Assembly (NCBI RefSeq): GCF_029626225.1
Contig: NZ_JARUBP010000001.1
Location: forward strand, 6,138,001 to 6,202,000
DNA from: Asanoa sp. WMMD1127
Lineage (GTDB): Bacteria > Actinomycetota > Actinomycetes > Mycobacteriales > Micromonosporaceae
Length of the DNA: 64,000 nucleotides
Direction of reading: 5' to 3'
The notes under the pieces are model-generated. The model did not search any database. It was given only the letters and a program-made list of their open reading frames with translations, and was not told where the DNA came from. Both the position numbers and the translations under genes were made by a program. The number at the start of each line of letters is the position of its first letter. Position 1 is the stretch's first letter. Below are positions 49,120-57,784 of the stretch, piece after piece.

Positions 49120-52100
49120 TCAGTAGGAAAGGACGCAATGGGAGTCATCGAGGATGCCGGAAAGGTCATCCTCCAAAACCCAAGCGTCGGAGTTGGTTGC
49201 CGGGGCAATCTGCAATGTCGTCACGACATCGAGCACGCCGCCCACAAGCTGAACCTTCCGAGTAATGCCCTCAACGAAGAAGTCACCCTCATCGAAGGGG
49301 GCAGTGTCCGGGAGGTCTGTCAACCTGATCCGGTCACCGATCGCTACTCGGGTAGCGAGTGGAAGCAGCGCGAGCGAAGCTCCCGCGTCAACCTCGATCG
49401 TGTCGCACCAGGGGGCCAGCGTCCCGTACCGGTGAGCAACCCACCCGGCAGCCTGTAGCACCTCTTCGTCATCGGCCACCTCCCGCTTCACGGTGGCTTC
49501 CTTCGCGCCGTAGCGCTCCACCGATTCCTCGTTGGTGACAGTGCGACTGAGGCCCGTCGACCGCTCCGCGGTCACGACGTTGAACAGCCGGCTATCGTCC
49601 AGGAAGAAGCGAAGGCCCGGGGTGACATCGGAGATCGTCCAACGCACCTTTGCCGAGAGCCGCCTATCCCGGTTCTGATAGATCAGCTCCCGCGCGGGAC
49701 TGGCGAGGAACTGACCGGAGGCAGACTCCGCGCCTTCGTTCAGGATGTCGAGTGCGGGAGTGCCCGCCTCCCACCGGGGCGACAGCAGCTCCGATCGCGC
49801 GTCATCCTGCAAGACCGGGCCAACCCAACCGATCGCATCGAGCACCCGTGAAATGCGGGCCGACTCATTTTCAGGCGTACTCACGCCTAGCGCGTACAGC
49901 TCGTCAAGGTCCGTCTTGGTGAGCGAACCGCCGATCAGTAGCGCGGCGTGACCTATCGAGCCGCGGAACGGTCCCGCCGGCGTAACCCCTTCGACCGCGT
50001 ATCCGCCAAACATCGTGTTAGCCGGGGTGACGTGAGCAGGGGCCAACGCGAAGGTACTCACGAACGGAGTCCGGTTGTTCACTTGCAAACGAAGCTCAGT
50101 CCTAAGCGGGACCCCAACCGCCGCTTCCACCGTCACCTGAATTAGCGTCGGAGTGTTGATCGGGAACGACGCGTTATCAGTAGTGGTGAGCACACCCGTA
50201 AGCGGCTGGCCGCCGAATTCGCCATAGGGGAAGTTGTAAACCGCTTTGATCTGGCCACCGCCATACGACACCGTAAGGATTGGTGCGTTCTTCGCGTTCG
50301 CCGTCCGGAATAGGATCATAGGGTTAGCGGTAGTCGCCGCGGATGTGGCCTTGAACCACATCAGTACAGAGAATTTGTTTTGGCCCCTCGTGTCGACCAT
50401 GGGCCGGCTTCGTGCGTTCAGCCGCATAACCGCAATCTCAGTGCCAACGTCACCATCACCGAGTGCGACTTGGAATGCGCTCGAACCCATTCCGTCCGCG
50501 TGCACCATCACAGGATCTCCGCCCAAGCCGGCGTAGCCGGAAGGAACAGGGTTGCCCGTGTACAGGTTCAGGGGCAGACTCCCAACGGTGGGGGCCGCGG
50601 TCTTATTCTCCGATGGGTCCGTGAGCGGCCAATAGAACTTCGTTCCCGGAAGCTTCGAGAGCTTGCCGAGCAGAGCAGCGCTGTACGCGGAAGGCGTTGG
50701 CGTATCCGATAGCAGCGCCAACCCGTCGACACACTCAACCCGGGCAACCGGAAAGGTTCCGTCGTATTCGACGTGCCACTGTTCGACCGTGCCATAGAAC
50801 ATCGGGGCGACCCCGGAAGCGTCGCTATCGACCGTCTCGGAACCGATACCGTTTAAACGGAGCTTGACGTCAGTCATCCGGAATTCCGCGCCCGGCTCCA
50901 AGTAGATCCACACCGCACCCGCCTTCGCGGCGGTATGCGTAATGGTCCTGGTAGCCCATCCGGTCGGAGCCGTGAATAGATCAGAGGTCTCGACCGAGGT
51001 CCCGTCAAAGTTGCGCTGAAAGAGCCCTAGGAAAATCTGGGCTCCGTCACAGCGGTACTGAAACGACAGGGTTACGGTGTCCCCGGCTTCGACCTGAAAC
51101 GAATCCGTATACCCGCCAACGCCGAACACGATTTGGTTAAACGTGTTCGAGAATCCCGGGTCAGAGAAGAAGAACACCTCATCGTTGAGGGTGTTGTCCC
51201 ACTCCGTGTAGATGCTCCGGGTGGTCGGCTCCCACGGGAATTGGTCAGCCTCCCGGAAGAAGCGGAGCTTCTGCCTGTCGGACTGCTCCGGGCAGACGTT
51301 CTCGGCCCGAAGGTGGTTGTCGTCGTAGCGTGTAAACGCCCGGACCCGCTTACGCGGTTCGAGCTTCCCGAAGTACGGGGCAGGGATCTCCAGTCGCACG
51401 CGGGCAAACGTGGCAGTGAACGTGCCCGCCTGGCCGCCGTTGTGCCAGAGCTGTGCAACGGGGCGAGCGAACGCCGCACCAGCCGGAACCGTGAACGTCG
51501 CGCGGGCCTTAACGAACACGTCGTTCGAGTTGGTACCCGGGCCGTTCTGGTTGGATACCTGCTGCCCCGCCGCATCGTGGAAGACGACAACGGGAATGAC
51601 GTTGGCGGAGCCGCCGTTGGCGGAGTCCTTCGCCTTCGCGTAAACCTCGATGGTCACCTGATCGCCAGGTTTGACCGCGGCCATCTTGTTCGAGGGGGCG
51701 AACGCAAGCTCACCGAAGCCACCCGCTGGGTTGTCCGTGAAGACAGCGCGGAGACCCCCGCCGGCTACGGGGGTCACGCTCTTACTCGCGCCGTTGTGGT
51801 TCGTGAACCAACGGCCGGTGTCCGCGGTAAAGCTCATGTCCGGGTAGATCGGCCCCATGGAAGAGAACCGCTCCGAGAAGATCCGGACCGTGTCCCTTCC
51901 AGGGGTGAACCGACCATCACCGTTGTCTAGCTCGAACTGGCAGCTACCGGCTTCCATTCGGTCAAGCTCGAAAGAGCGACCCTGCTTGGTGGTGACCTCA
52001 TTTACGAATGAGGAAACGTCATCCCATTTGACTAGCTGGTCATCATCGAACAGCGTTGACATGGGTCCGTTGAACAGAGCGTCAAACGCAATCTGTACCC

Positions 52101-52122
52101 GGAAATCACCGCGTACCGCCAA
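49120..52122 (-). CDS. Large minor tail protein
   Basis: The product is about 1000 aa. TTG 52122 is chosen because it overlaps the tape measure stop by 17 bp and avoids a long upstream extension. The N-terminal part (residues 1-150; LDNGDGRFTPGRDTV) is typical of actinophage tail-tip proteins that follow the tape measure gene. The middle contains two jelly-roll/LamG-like regions (for example GKLSKLPGTKFYWPLTDP), which may bind cell-surface glycans. Four GTTTAAAC or GTGTAAAC sites fall in or beside it. Confidence 0.82.
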   Translation of the reverse strand: MAVRGDFRVQIAFDALFNGPMSTLFDDDQLVKWDDVSSFVNEVTTKQGRSFELDRMEAGSCQFELDNGDGRFTPGRDTVRIFSERFSSMGPIYPDMSFTADTGRWFTNHNGASKSVTPVAGGGLRAVFTDNPAGGFGELAFAPSNKMAAVKPGDQVTIEVYAKAKDSANGGSANVIPVVVFHDAAGQQVSNQNGPGTNSNDVFVKARATFTVPAGAAFARPVAQLWHNGGQAGTFTATFARVRLEIPAPYFGKLEPRKRVRAFTRYDDNHLRAENVCPEQSDRQKLRFFREADQFPWEPTTRSIYTEWDNTLNDEVFFFSDPGFSNTFNQIVFGVGGYTDSFQVEAGDTVTLSFQYRCDGAQIFLGLFQRNFDGTSVETSDLFTAPTGWATRTITHTAAKAGAVWIYLEPGAEFRMTDVKLRLNGIGSETVDSDASGVAPMFYGTVEQWHVEYDGTFPVARVECVDGLALLSDTPTPSAYSAALLGKLSKLPGTKFYWPLTDPSENKTAAPTVGSLPLNLYTGNPVPSGYAGLGGDPVMVHADGMGSSAFQVALGDGDVGTEIAVMRLNARSRPMVDTRGQNKFSVLMWFKATSAATTANPMILFRTANAKNAPILTVSYGGGQIKAVYNFPYGEFGGQPLTGVLTTTDNASFPINTPTLIQVTVEAAVGVPLRTELRLQVNNRTPFVSTFALAPAHVTPANTMFGGYAVEGVTPAGPFRGSIGHAALLIGGSLTKTDLDELYALGVSTPENESARISRVLDAIGWVGPVLQDDARSELLSPRWEAGTPALDILNEGAESASGQFLASPARELIYQNRDRRLSAKVRWTISDVTPGLRFFLDDSRLFNVVTAERSTGLSRTVTNEESVERYGAKEATVKREVADDEEVLQAAGWVAHRYGTLAPWCDTIEVDAGASLALLPLATRVAIGDRIRLTDLPDTAPFDEGDFFVEGITRKVQLVGGVLDVVTTLQIAPATNSDAWVLEDDLSGILDDSHCVLSY

Positions 52123-54169
52123 GGCCCGAACCCCCGTTCCTCTTTCCGTTGCGCGCGATCTCGTCTCGCACGCTGACCGCAATAGCCTTCGCCAAATCAC
52201 GCTCTGCGGTTACGTGACCGCGAACGTTAACCTCGACCTTTACGCCGCCCGATCGCGACGGAGCGGTAAGCGCACCCGTCGAAACATTGGAACCGGTACG
52301 GGCGATATCCCACGTCACGCGGTTGAACGTCTTCTTGACGTTCGGCGATTCGTCATCGACACCGCGGATAAGGCCACCCATGATTGCCTTACCGGCGGGA
52401 CGCAAAAGGACCTTGTCCTTATCGAGCGGTCCCTTCCAATCGGGAATCAGGTTCGTTACCGAATTGAACTTCTCTTTCAGACTCCCGATCATGTCAGAGA
52501 CGCCTTGAATCAGGCCGCGAATGATCGACTTGCCGGCTTCCTTTAGCCACGTGCCCGCACTCTTAAAGAATCCGAGCACCTTGTCTTTAATTCCGGTCAC
52601 CTTGTCGACCGCGCCTTTTATCGCGCCAGTCACGGCATTCTTTATGCCGGTCGCGATATTGACTACGCCGTTCTTCGCACCGTTAAACAATGCGACGCTT
52701 CGGTCTTTGATCCACCCCCAAGCAGCAGGGATCTTGACCTTTAGCCAGTTGATCGCGGCCATCACGCCGCCCTTTACCGCATTCCAAACCGCAATCACGA
52801 TCTTGCGGAATTTCTCGGAATGGGTCCATGCATACGCGATACCGGCAGCAAGGGCGATCAACGCCAAAATGATAATGCCTATTGGGTTAGCGTTGAGCGC
52901 TACGTTCAATAGCCATTGGTACGCGGTGTAAACCTTAGTCGCAATCGCAACGACACCAAGTGCCGCACCGATAGCGAGAAGGCCAACCGCGATAGGCATA
53001 ATCCATTCCTTGTTACGGCTGAACCATTGCCCAAACGAAATGATGATTGGCAGAGCAGCGCTTACCTTTTCGACAATCGCCTGTTGCACACTCCGTTTGA
53101 ACTTTTGGAGAGCGGCCCCCGGAGTGTCCATAGCCTTGCCTGCCTTCTCGGCAGCGCCGGACACATCTCCCATTGCGGTAGTCGCCTTAGACGGATCGAG
53201 CTTGAGAAGGGCTTCGCCCAAGTCCTCAGCCTGAGTGCCGAACAGCGCAACCGCGGCTTGGTTCTGCTTTACGGGGTCCTTGATCCCACGGAGCTTGTCA
53301 AGAACGGTGTCGAGCCCCTTCGAGGCATCGTCACCACCCTTACCGATTTGCTTCGCCATCTTGCCCGCATCAAGACCAAGCATCTTGAAGCCTTCGGCCG
53401 TCAGCTTCGAACCATCGACAGCGCGAATGCTGAATTCCTTCAAGCTGTCCGCCACAATGTCCGCGTCTCGCGCACCGCCCTTAAGGCCCTGCTGAATGAG
53501 ACCCATTGCGGTAGTGCCGTCAAGGCCAAGCTTACGGAATTGCGTGCTGTACTCGGAAACGGTGTCGAGCAGGTCACCGGCGTTGTCGCCGGTCTGCTGA
53601 AAGCCGCGGGTAAGGATGTCGAATGCCTCGTCAGCATCCTTAGCGAGACCCGTACGGACCATTTGACCGGCAGCCCTAGCGGACTGTGCCACGTCCTGGC
53701 CGAAGACCTTGGAAAGCGTCTGAGCCTTAGCCGTAATCCGCTCAATGTCAGCGTTGGACGCATCCTCCGAAAGGAGGCCCGTACTCATGACCCGCCGGAT
53801 AGCGTTCATGTTGTCTTCGACCGACTCACCGAAGTTGCTCGTGTAGAGCTTGCCGGCTACGTCTCCAAGCTCCGCGGCATAACCCGCGTCGCCCATTTGG
53901 GCCGCGAATTTGCCCTTCACGGCATCGAGGTTCATTGCCTCAGCGAAGGCCACACTCAAGCCGCCGGCCGCGGCGACAAGGCCAGCGAAAGCCAAGCCCG
54001 CCTTGTCAGCCATACCGGTAATGGAAGTCCCGAGACCCTTAACGCCTTTGCTCGCTTGCTGAGCTTCCCGGTCCGCCTTGTCAAGGCCAGTGCCAAGAAC
54101 CTTAAGCGCCTGCCGTGCACTCTTCGCGTCACCCGCGATTACGACTTTAAGTTGACGCGTCTCCGACAT
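52106..54169 (-). CDS. Tape measure protein
   Basis: This 687-aa protein sets tail length. It has a helical Ala/Lys-rich N-terminus, a TP901-type tail-length domain (SKVFGQDVAQSARAAGQMV), two strongly hydrophobic segments near residues 390-450 (PIAVGLLAIGAALGVVAIAT; PIGIIILALIALAAGIAYAW) and a basic amphipathic C-terminal region. It lies directly after the two-frame tail chaperone genes, as expected. At about 690 aa it predicts a rather short siphovirus tail of roughly 100 nm by the usual 1.5 Å per residue rule. Confidence 0.95.
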   Translation of the reverse strand: MSETRQLKVVIAGDAKSARQALKVLGTGLDKADREAQQASKGVKGLGTSITGMADKAGLAFAGLVAAAGGLSVAFAEAMNLDAVKGKFAAQMGDAGYAAELGDVAGKLYTSNFGESVEDNMNAIRRVMSTGLLSEDASNADIERITAKAQTLSKVFGQDVAQSARAAGQMVRTGLAKDADEAFDILTRGFQQTGDNAGDLLDTVSEYSTQFRKLGLDGTTAMGLIQQGLKGGARDADIVADSLKEFSIRAVDGSKLTAEGFKMLGLDAGKMAKQIGKGGDDASKGLDTVLDKLRGIKDPVKQNQAAVALFGTQAEDLGEALLKLDPSKATTAMGDVSGAAEKAGKAMDTPGAALQKFKRSVQQAIVEKVSAALPIIISFGQWFSRNKEWIMPIAVGLLAIGAALGVVAIATKVYTAYQWLLNVALNANPIGIIILALIALAAGIAYAWTHSEKFRKIVIAVWNAVKGGVMAAINWLKVKIPAAWGWIKDRSVALFNGAKNGVVNIATGIKNAVTGAIKGAVDKVTGIKDKVLGFFKSAGTWLKEAGKSIIRGLIQGVSDMIGSLKEKFNSVTNLIPDWKGPLDKDKVLLRPAGKAIMGGLIRGVDDESPNVKKTFNRVTWDIARTGSNVSTGALTAPSRSGGVKVEVNVRGHVTAERDLAKAIAVSVRDEIARNGKRNGGSGLGGTR

Positions 54170-54174
54170 GCCCC

Positions 54175-54635
54175 TTAGCCCTTACTGGCTTGCGCCTGGT
54201 TGTATTCGTTCATCCAAGACACGAAAGCCCGGTATTCGAGTACGGTCAGAGAACGCATCTCCCCGGGGGTCATGCCGTAGAAGTGACAGAACGCGGCTTG
54301 GTCCCTAAGCCGCTTTAGCCTTTTTCCTGGCCGTCCTGCGGAGCCTCGGAAAGGGTCAGCGAAGTAACCCGCACGTTCCGCGCGTCAGCCACGGTGAAGT
54401 CAGGATTCGACTTCCGGACCACGATCCACACAAGGCAAACCAGCGTCTTCGCGCTGACCTCCGTAGTCGTGATCGGTCGGCCCTTCTCGTCAAAGAGCCG
54501 TTCCCCGGTCTCGTCATCGAAGACGGGAACCGTCTTGAACGCCTTATCGATCGTGGTCCCGGTGTGAGCCTCGAAGTCTTCGAGGTCACCAAGCGTCAGC
54601 TCATCCGGGTTCAAGTTCAGGTCAAGGGCAGTCAC
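54175..54635 (-). CDS. Tail assembly chaperone, -1 frameshift product (gpGT-like)
   Basis: Continuing from the upstream chaperone frame, a -1 slip at GGAAAAA (54321-54327 on the - strand) passes the stop at 54315 and adds about 48 aa (ending in VSWMNEYNQAQASKG) before TAA at 54175-54177. The added part includes FCHFYGMTPGEMRSLTVLEY, a typical gpT-like segment in tailed phages. The total is roughly 150 aa. This frameshift between major tail and tape measure genes is one of the most conserved features of siphoviruses. Confidence 0.85.
54315..54635 (-). CDS. Tail assembly chaperone, unshifted product (gpG-like)
   Basis: This 106-aa protein from ATG 54635 ends QEKG and is made without frameshifting. 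It is acidic with a helical core (LTLGDLEDFEAHTGTTIDKA). It helps tape measure protein to fold and assemble the tail tube. A CGTTTAAACG palindrome overlaps the region just upstream of its start (54635-54644), the only such site between the major tail and tape measure genes. Confidence 0.88.
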   Translation of the reverse strand: MTALDLNLNPDELTLGDLEDFEAHTGTTIDKAFKTVPVFDDETGERLFDEKGRPITTTEVSAKTLVCLVWIVVRKSNPDFTVADARNVRVTSLTLSEAPQDGQEKG

Positions 54636-54651
54636 GTTTAAACGCTCCGTT

Positions 54652-55155
54652 CTATTGCGGAAAGGCTTGGGCGGTTAGAGCGTCGATACGCTCCATGTAG
54701 GCATCGATTAGCTGTTTGGCATCACGCCGAATGGTTGGGTGCAGGAAGTAGCCGGGGCCGCCTTCCCAACCTCCCCATTGGTTGCCGCGCCAACTCTTGA
54801 GCTGATCGCGGCCTTGTCCTTGGTATTGCCGCCGCGCGTACCAACCGGACCGCCGGTCCTGGCCAAACTCCGCGGCGAAGAAGTACGGATAGCGGGGGCC
54901 GCCACCGGCAATCACTGACTGATTGGTCGAGCGGTACGACTTGAGCGAACGAGCAGCCTTAGCGTGAAAGCGGCCCTCTTGGGCCGCCATCGTCCGGGCA
55001 CGGTCGATTAGCTCGCCCGCAAGGTCATAGTTGGCATCCCGAAGCGACTTCGGATACTCGTCATTCACAGACTTGAGGGCCTTCGCGAAAGCGCGAAGAC
55101 CCTCAATCTGGACCGCGTTAGAGCTGTTCGTTATTGCCCGCGAACGGGCAGCCAT
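54652..55155 (-). CDS. Virion morphogenesis protein downstream of the major tail gene
   Basis: This protein of about 167 aa from ATG 55155 overlaps the major tail stop (TAATG). It is helical in its first half with an aromatic, Gly-rich middle (YPYFFAAEFGQDRRSGWYAR; WGGWEGGPGYFLHPT). HK97-gp10-like proteins have similar F/Y-rich segments, although their usual position is upstream of the tail gene. The name is therefore tentative. Confidence 0.65.
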   Translation of the reverse strand: MAARSRAITNSSNAVQIEGLRAFAKALKSVNDEYPKSLRDANYDLAGELIDRARTMAAQEGRFHAKAARSLKSYRSTNQSVIAGGGPRYPYFFAAEFGQDRRSGWYARRQYQGQGRDQLKSWRGNQWGGWEGGPGYFLHPTIRRDAKQLIDAYMERIDALTAQAFPQ

Positions 55156-56123
55156 TACGGAGTAGCGTCCTTGGACTTGTAAGCGACCGAGACCGGCGAA
55201 GCCGACCCGTCCCAAAGGGCCATACCCGAAAGCGCGTGGTCGATCAGCTTCGCGCCATCGAAGTTCACAGCGCCCGCATCGAAACGGCCAACCGGGATCG
55301 TCAGCTTAAGCTCGCCACCCTGCGGACTCGCCCACGTGCAATCAACCGCAGCGATCGTGCCCGAAGCGAGAAGGGCCGCTACACGCTGCGCGTGCGCGAG
55401 TCCTTCGAATTCGCCCTTAAGCTCGAAGCTGTATTCGCGAAGGCCCTCTTCGACCGGCTCTCGCTTACCGACCGTCGACCACCGGTCATCCTTAAGCTTG
55501 TTCTCACCCTTAATCGAGATGTCAGAGACACCGAAAGGTGCGCCGGCGATGTTCACGACACCGCCAACGAAGGTGAACAACTGAGCCGTAGTGCTGTACG
55601 TCGGAGTAGCCGGGGCAAGAGGCCCGGCACCCGCACCGATGTTCTCCTTAGCGGAGTCCAGGTCGAACGACAGGTTCATTACCCCGTCGACCGCGTTGGA
55701 CAGCTCCCAACCCTTCACCTTGCAACCGGTGTAGGTAAACGGGTGCAGCACACCCGCGTTATCCACGCGGCCAACCTGGACCGTCAGGGACTTACCGCGG
55801 AGATCCCCCACGGTCGCGGTGTGAGTGGTGAAGCCGCCAGTCGGAGCACCCGAGGAGATCGAGCCGAGAGCGTGCTTCAACAGCAGGCCAAGCCCGGAGT
55901 CCATTCCCTCAAGCTTGATCGAGCCTTCCGCACCCTTCGGGTTGGGCTGGAAGCGGTCCTTGTGAAGGACACGCTGACCCGCCCGGAAAGCCTCGGAGTC
56001 GATTCGCTCGTACTTGCCCTTAAGGTCTTCCCCGGTCATCTCAAGGAAGCGAGCAACCGCAACGGCAGTGCCATAGGTAACTTCCTCGACCATGCCAAGG
56101 TATGAGTCGTGAACGGCAGCCAT
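55155..56123 (-). CDS. Major tail (tube) protein
   Basis: This 322-aa protein begins MAAVHDSYLGMVEEVTYGTA, the usual start of actinophage major tail proteins, and has a tube fold with a long central beta region and FDLDSAKENIGAGAG-type loops. A GEFEGLAHAQRVAALLASG segment near the C-terminal third is followed by strands. Position between the tail terminator and chaperone genes confirms it. Confidence 0.88.
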   Translation of the reverse strand: MAAVHDSYLGMVEEVTYGTAVAVARFLEMTGEDLKGKYERIDSEAFRAGQRVLHKDRFQPNPKGAEGSIKLEGMDSGLGLLLKHALGSISSGAPTGGFTTHTATVGDLRGKSLTVQVGRVDNAGVLHPFTYTGCKVKGWELSNAVDGVMNLSFDLDSAKENIGAGAGPLAPATPTYSTTAQLFTFVGGVVNIAGAPFGVSDISIKGENKLKDDRWSTVGKREPVEEGLREYSFELKGEFEGLAHAQRVAALLASGTIAAVDCTWASPQGGELKLTIPVGRFDAGAVNFDGAKLIDHALSGMALWDGSASPVSVAYKSKDATP

Positions 56124-56263
56124 TACTCCGCCCCCTCCTTCTCTACGATCCGGAACGCGGAACCAAGCGACTCCGCCAGGTCCGCGGGAACCTCGACCGG
56201 CTCACCGCGGACAAAAAGAAAGCCCCCGCCCTCTACGGCGGAGGCGTGACCCTCGTAAATCAC
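56123..56263 (-). CDS. 46-aa small virion-operon protein
   Basis: GTG 56263 overlaps the preceding stop (GTGA) and the frame ends at TAA 56123-56125, overlapping the major tail start (TAATG). GTG 56272 would give 49 aa. The product is acidic with IYEGHASAVEGGGFLFVRGE, which resembles small actinophage proteins encoded just before the major tail gene. The function is unknown. Confidence 0.7.
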   Translation of the reverse strand: MIYEGHASAVEGGGFLFVRGEPVEVPADLAESLGSAFRIVEKEGAE

Positions 56264-56685
56264 ACTCGACACGTAACGCTGACCTCTGTTTCAAACTGAC
56301 ACTCGTAGGTGTCGCGGTCCGAAGGGAACGCACGCATACTCCGCGGCTGGAAGCCGGAAGTGATCGCGAGCCCGCCAAGCGATGGATCAGCCATCAGTGC
56401 GGCCAGGAAATCCCGCGACATCAGTACCGCGTACGCCTCAACTTCTTTGGCCGTAGCGCCGGACATCTGCACATCGAAAATCACCTGAACCGAGAAGGCT
56501 TCGTTGCGGCTCCGGTTCGTCGCCCACTCGGACGACTCCCAACGGATCTCGCCAACGGCAATCCATTTCTTCTCGGGAGCACGCATCGGGAATCCGTACG
56601 TGACCTGAACCTGATCGGTAGGGACAACCGGCATTCCCGCGGCCACCGTTTCGAGGTAGCTCTTGACCTCAACCGCCTTGGTCAC
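56260..56685 (-). CDS. Tail terminator-like protein
   Basis: This 141-aa protein from GTG 56685 overlaps the connector gene by 4 bp. It has the alpha/beta plan of tail terminators/neck proteins (SYLETVAAGMPVVPTDQVQV; FSVQVIFDVQMSG), and its position just before the major tail gene fits. The assignment rests mainly on position and size. Confidence 0.65.
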   Translation of the reverse strand: MTKAVEVKSYLETVAAGMPVVPTDQVQVTYGFPMRAPEKKWIAVGEIRWESSEWATNRSRNEAFSVQVIFDVQMSGATAKEVEAYAVLMSRDFLAALMADPSLGGLAITSGFQPRSMRAFPSDRDTYECQFETEVSVTCRV

Positions 56686-57491
56686 AAGAACACCGAATCC
56701 ACTACGTCAAAGGTGTAGTCATCAAGGACCGCATCAACATCGGGAATGCCCGTGTGGTAGCCGGCTCGCCCGGCTGTCGCCAGGGTGTACGTGCCGCCGT
56801 CGACCGGCTGATACGAAGTCGCCCGGTCCGGGATCGCGGAGCGATCCTCGGTCAGCACCCACCGAAGCCGGACCAGCCCAACCCGCCGGATGTCCTCGGG
56901 AACCTCGGTGAACCCGTACTCGATCTCAACCCCGGCCGTGCCGTGCGGCAGCTCCGGTACGTACGCGAACGGTCCGACCCGATCGAGCGTCAGCGAAACC
57001 GGCCCGTCCGGGGTGCCTAGCGCTACCACAGACCGCACATCGCGCACGGGTAGGAGATCCGTACACCCGCCAAGGTCCGAGGCTTCTACGTAGAGCGTGC
57101 GGGGCGTGAAGCTCCGCCCGGTGATGCGCTCGAACTCGCGCTCGACGACATCGCGCGCCTGGCGGACCTCGGCCGCCGGGTACCGGGTGGCCGGCAGCTC
57201 AAGCGCCGGCTTCCGAACCTCCGGGATGCCGAACAGGAAGCCGCCCACGACTTCGATACGTAGCGTGTCCGTCACGGCAGAACTCGAGAATCGGACCGTG
57301 TAAACACCCTGCGGGAGCAGGCCCGCGGAGAACGTGTAAACGGTCCCGTCCCGGGTGGCTGGCCCCTCCGCGGTAGGCGTACTAGCGCCGTCCCGAGTGA
57401 CCGTCACGGTCACGTCATCCGGGGTAAGCGCATCCTCGTCATCGAGGAAGGTGTGTGTGAGCGTGACCGCCCGACCGCTAAGGAACCGCAC
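56682..57491 (-). CDS. Head-to-tail connector (adaptor) protein
   Basis: This 269-aa protein from GTG 57491 has an N-terminal Ig-like beta domain (residues 1-85) fused to a gp6/gp15-type head-tail adaptor helical part (VRQARDVVEREFERITGRSF) with further strands. Two GTGTAAAC sites (57297-57306, 57333-57342) lie in the Ig-like part. Such Ig fusions are common in actinophage virion proteins. Confidence 0.75.
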   Translation of the reverse strand: MRFLSGRAVTLTHTFLDDEDALTPDDVTVTVTRDGASTPTAEGPATRDGTVYTFSAGLLPQGVYTVRFSSSAVTDTLRIEVVGGFLFGIPEVRKPALELPATRYPAAEVRQARDVVEREFERITGRSFTPRTLYVEASDLGGCTDLLPVRDVRSVVALGTPDGPVSLTLDRVGPFAYVPELPHGTAGVEIEYGFTEVPEDIRRVGLVRLRWVLTEDRSAIPDRATSYQPVDGGTYTLATAGRAGYHTGIPDVDAVLDDYTFDVVDSVFL

Positions 57492-57494
57492 CCG

Positions 57495-57722
57495 TCAGCC
57501 CTCCTTGCGGGGACGACCGGGGCCGCGCCGCGGAGCAGCGTCGGCAGTCTCGCGACGTTCGGCCGGGGTAGCGCGACCAACGGCAGCAGGGCCGATCATC
57601 TCGGCGTAGCCGTCTTCCATGAGGGAGACCGCCGTAGTCGGCTCTACCTCGATCTCGTCACCGGGGACGAGGATGCGACCCAACAGCAGGCCGGGAACGG
57701 GGAACAGGATTCGAATGCGCAA
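57495..57722 (-). CDS. Small virion-operon protein with AT-hook-like tail
   Basis: This 75-aa protein from TTG 57722 follows the capsid terminator. It has a beta-rich first half (LLGRILVPGDEIEVEPTTAV) and a basic RRGPGRPRKEG end. The first half resembles small head-associated proteins found after capsid genes in actinophages. The function is unknown. Confidence 0.65.
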   Translation of the reverse strand: MRIRILFPVPGLLLGRILVPGDEIEVEPTTAVSLMEDGYAEMIGPAAVGRATPAERRETADAAPRRGPGRPRKEG

Positions 57723-57748
57723 CTTGCCTCCTTCCCGCGCACAGAAAA

Positions 57749-57772
57749 GGGGGCCGCCCGAAGGCGACCCCC
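57749..57772 (-). terminator. Leftward terminator after the major capsid gene
   Basis: GGGGGTCGCC-TTCG-GGCGGCCCCC on the - strand, followed by TTTTCT. It lowers downstream transcription relative to the capsid gene, a usual design in phage late operons. Confidence 0.85.
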
Positions 57773-57784
57773 TATCCCGATGGA

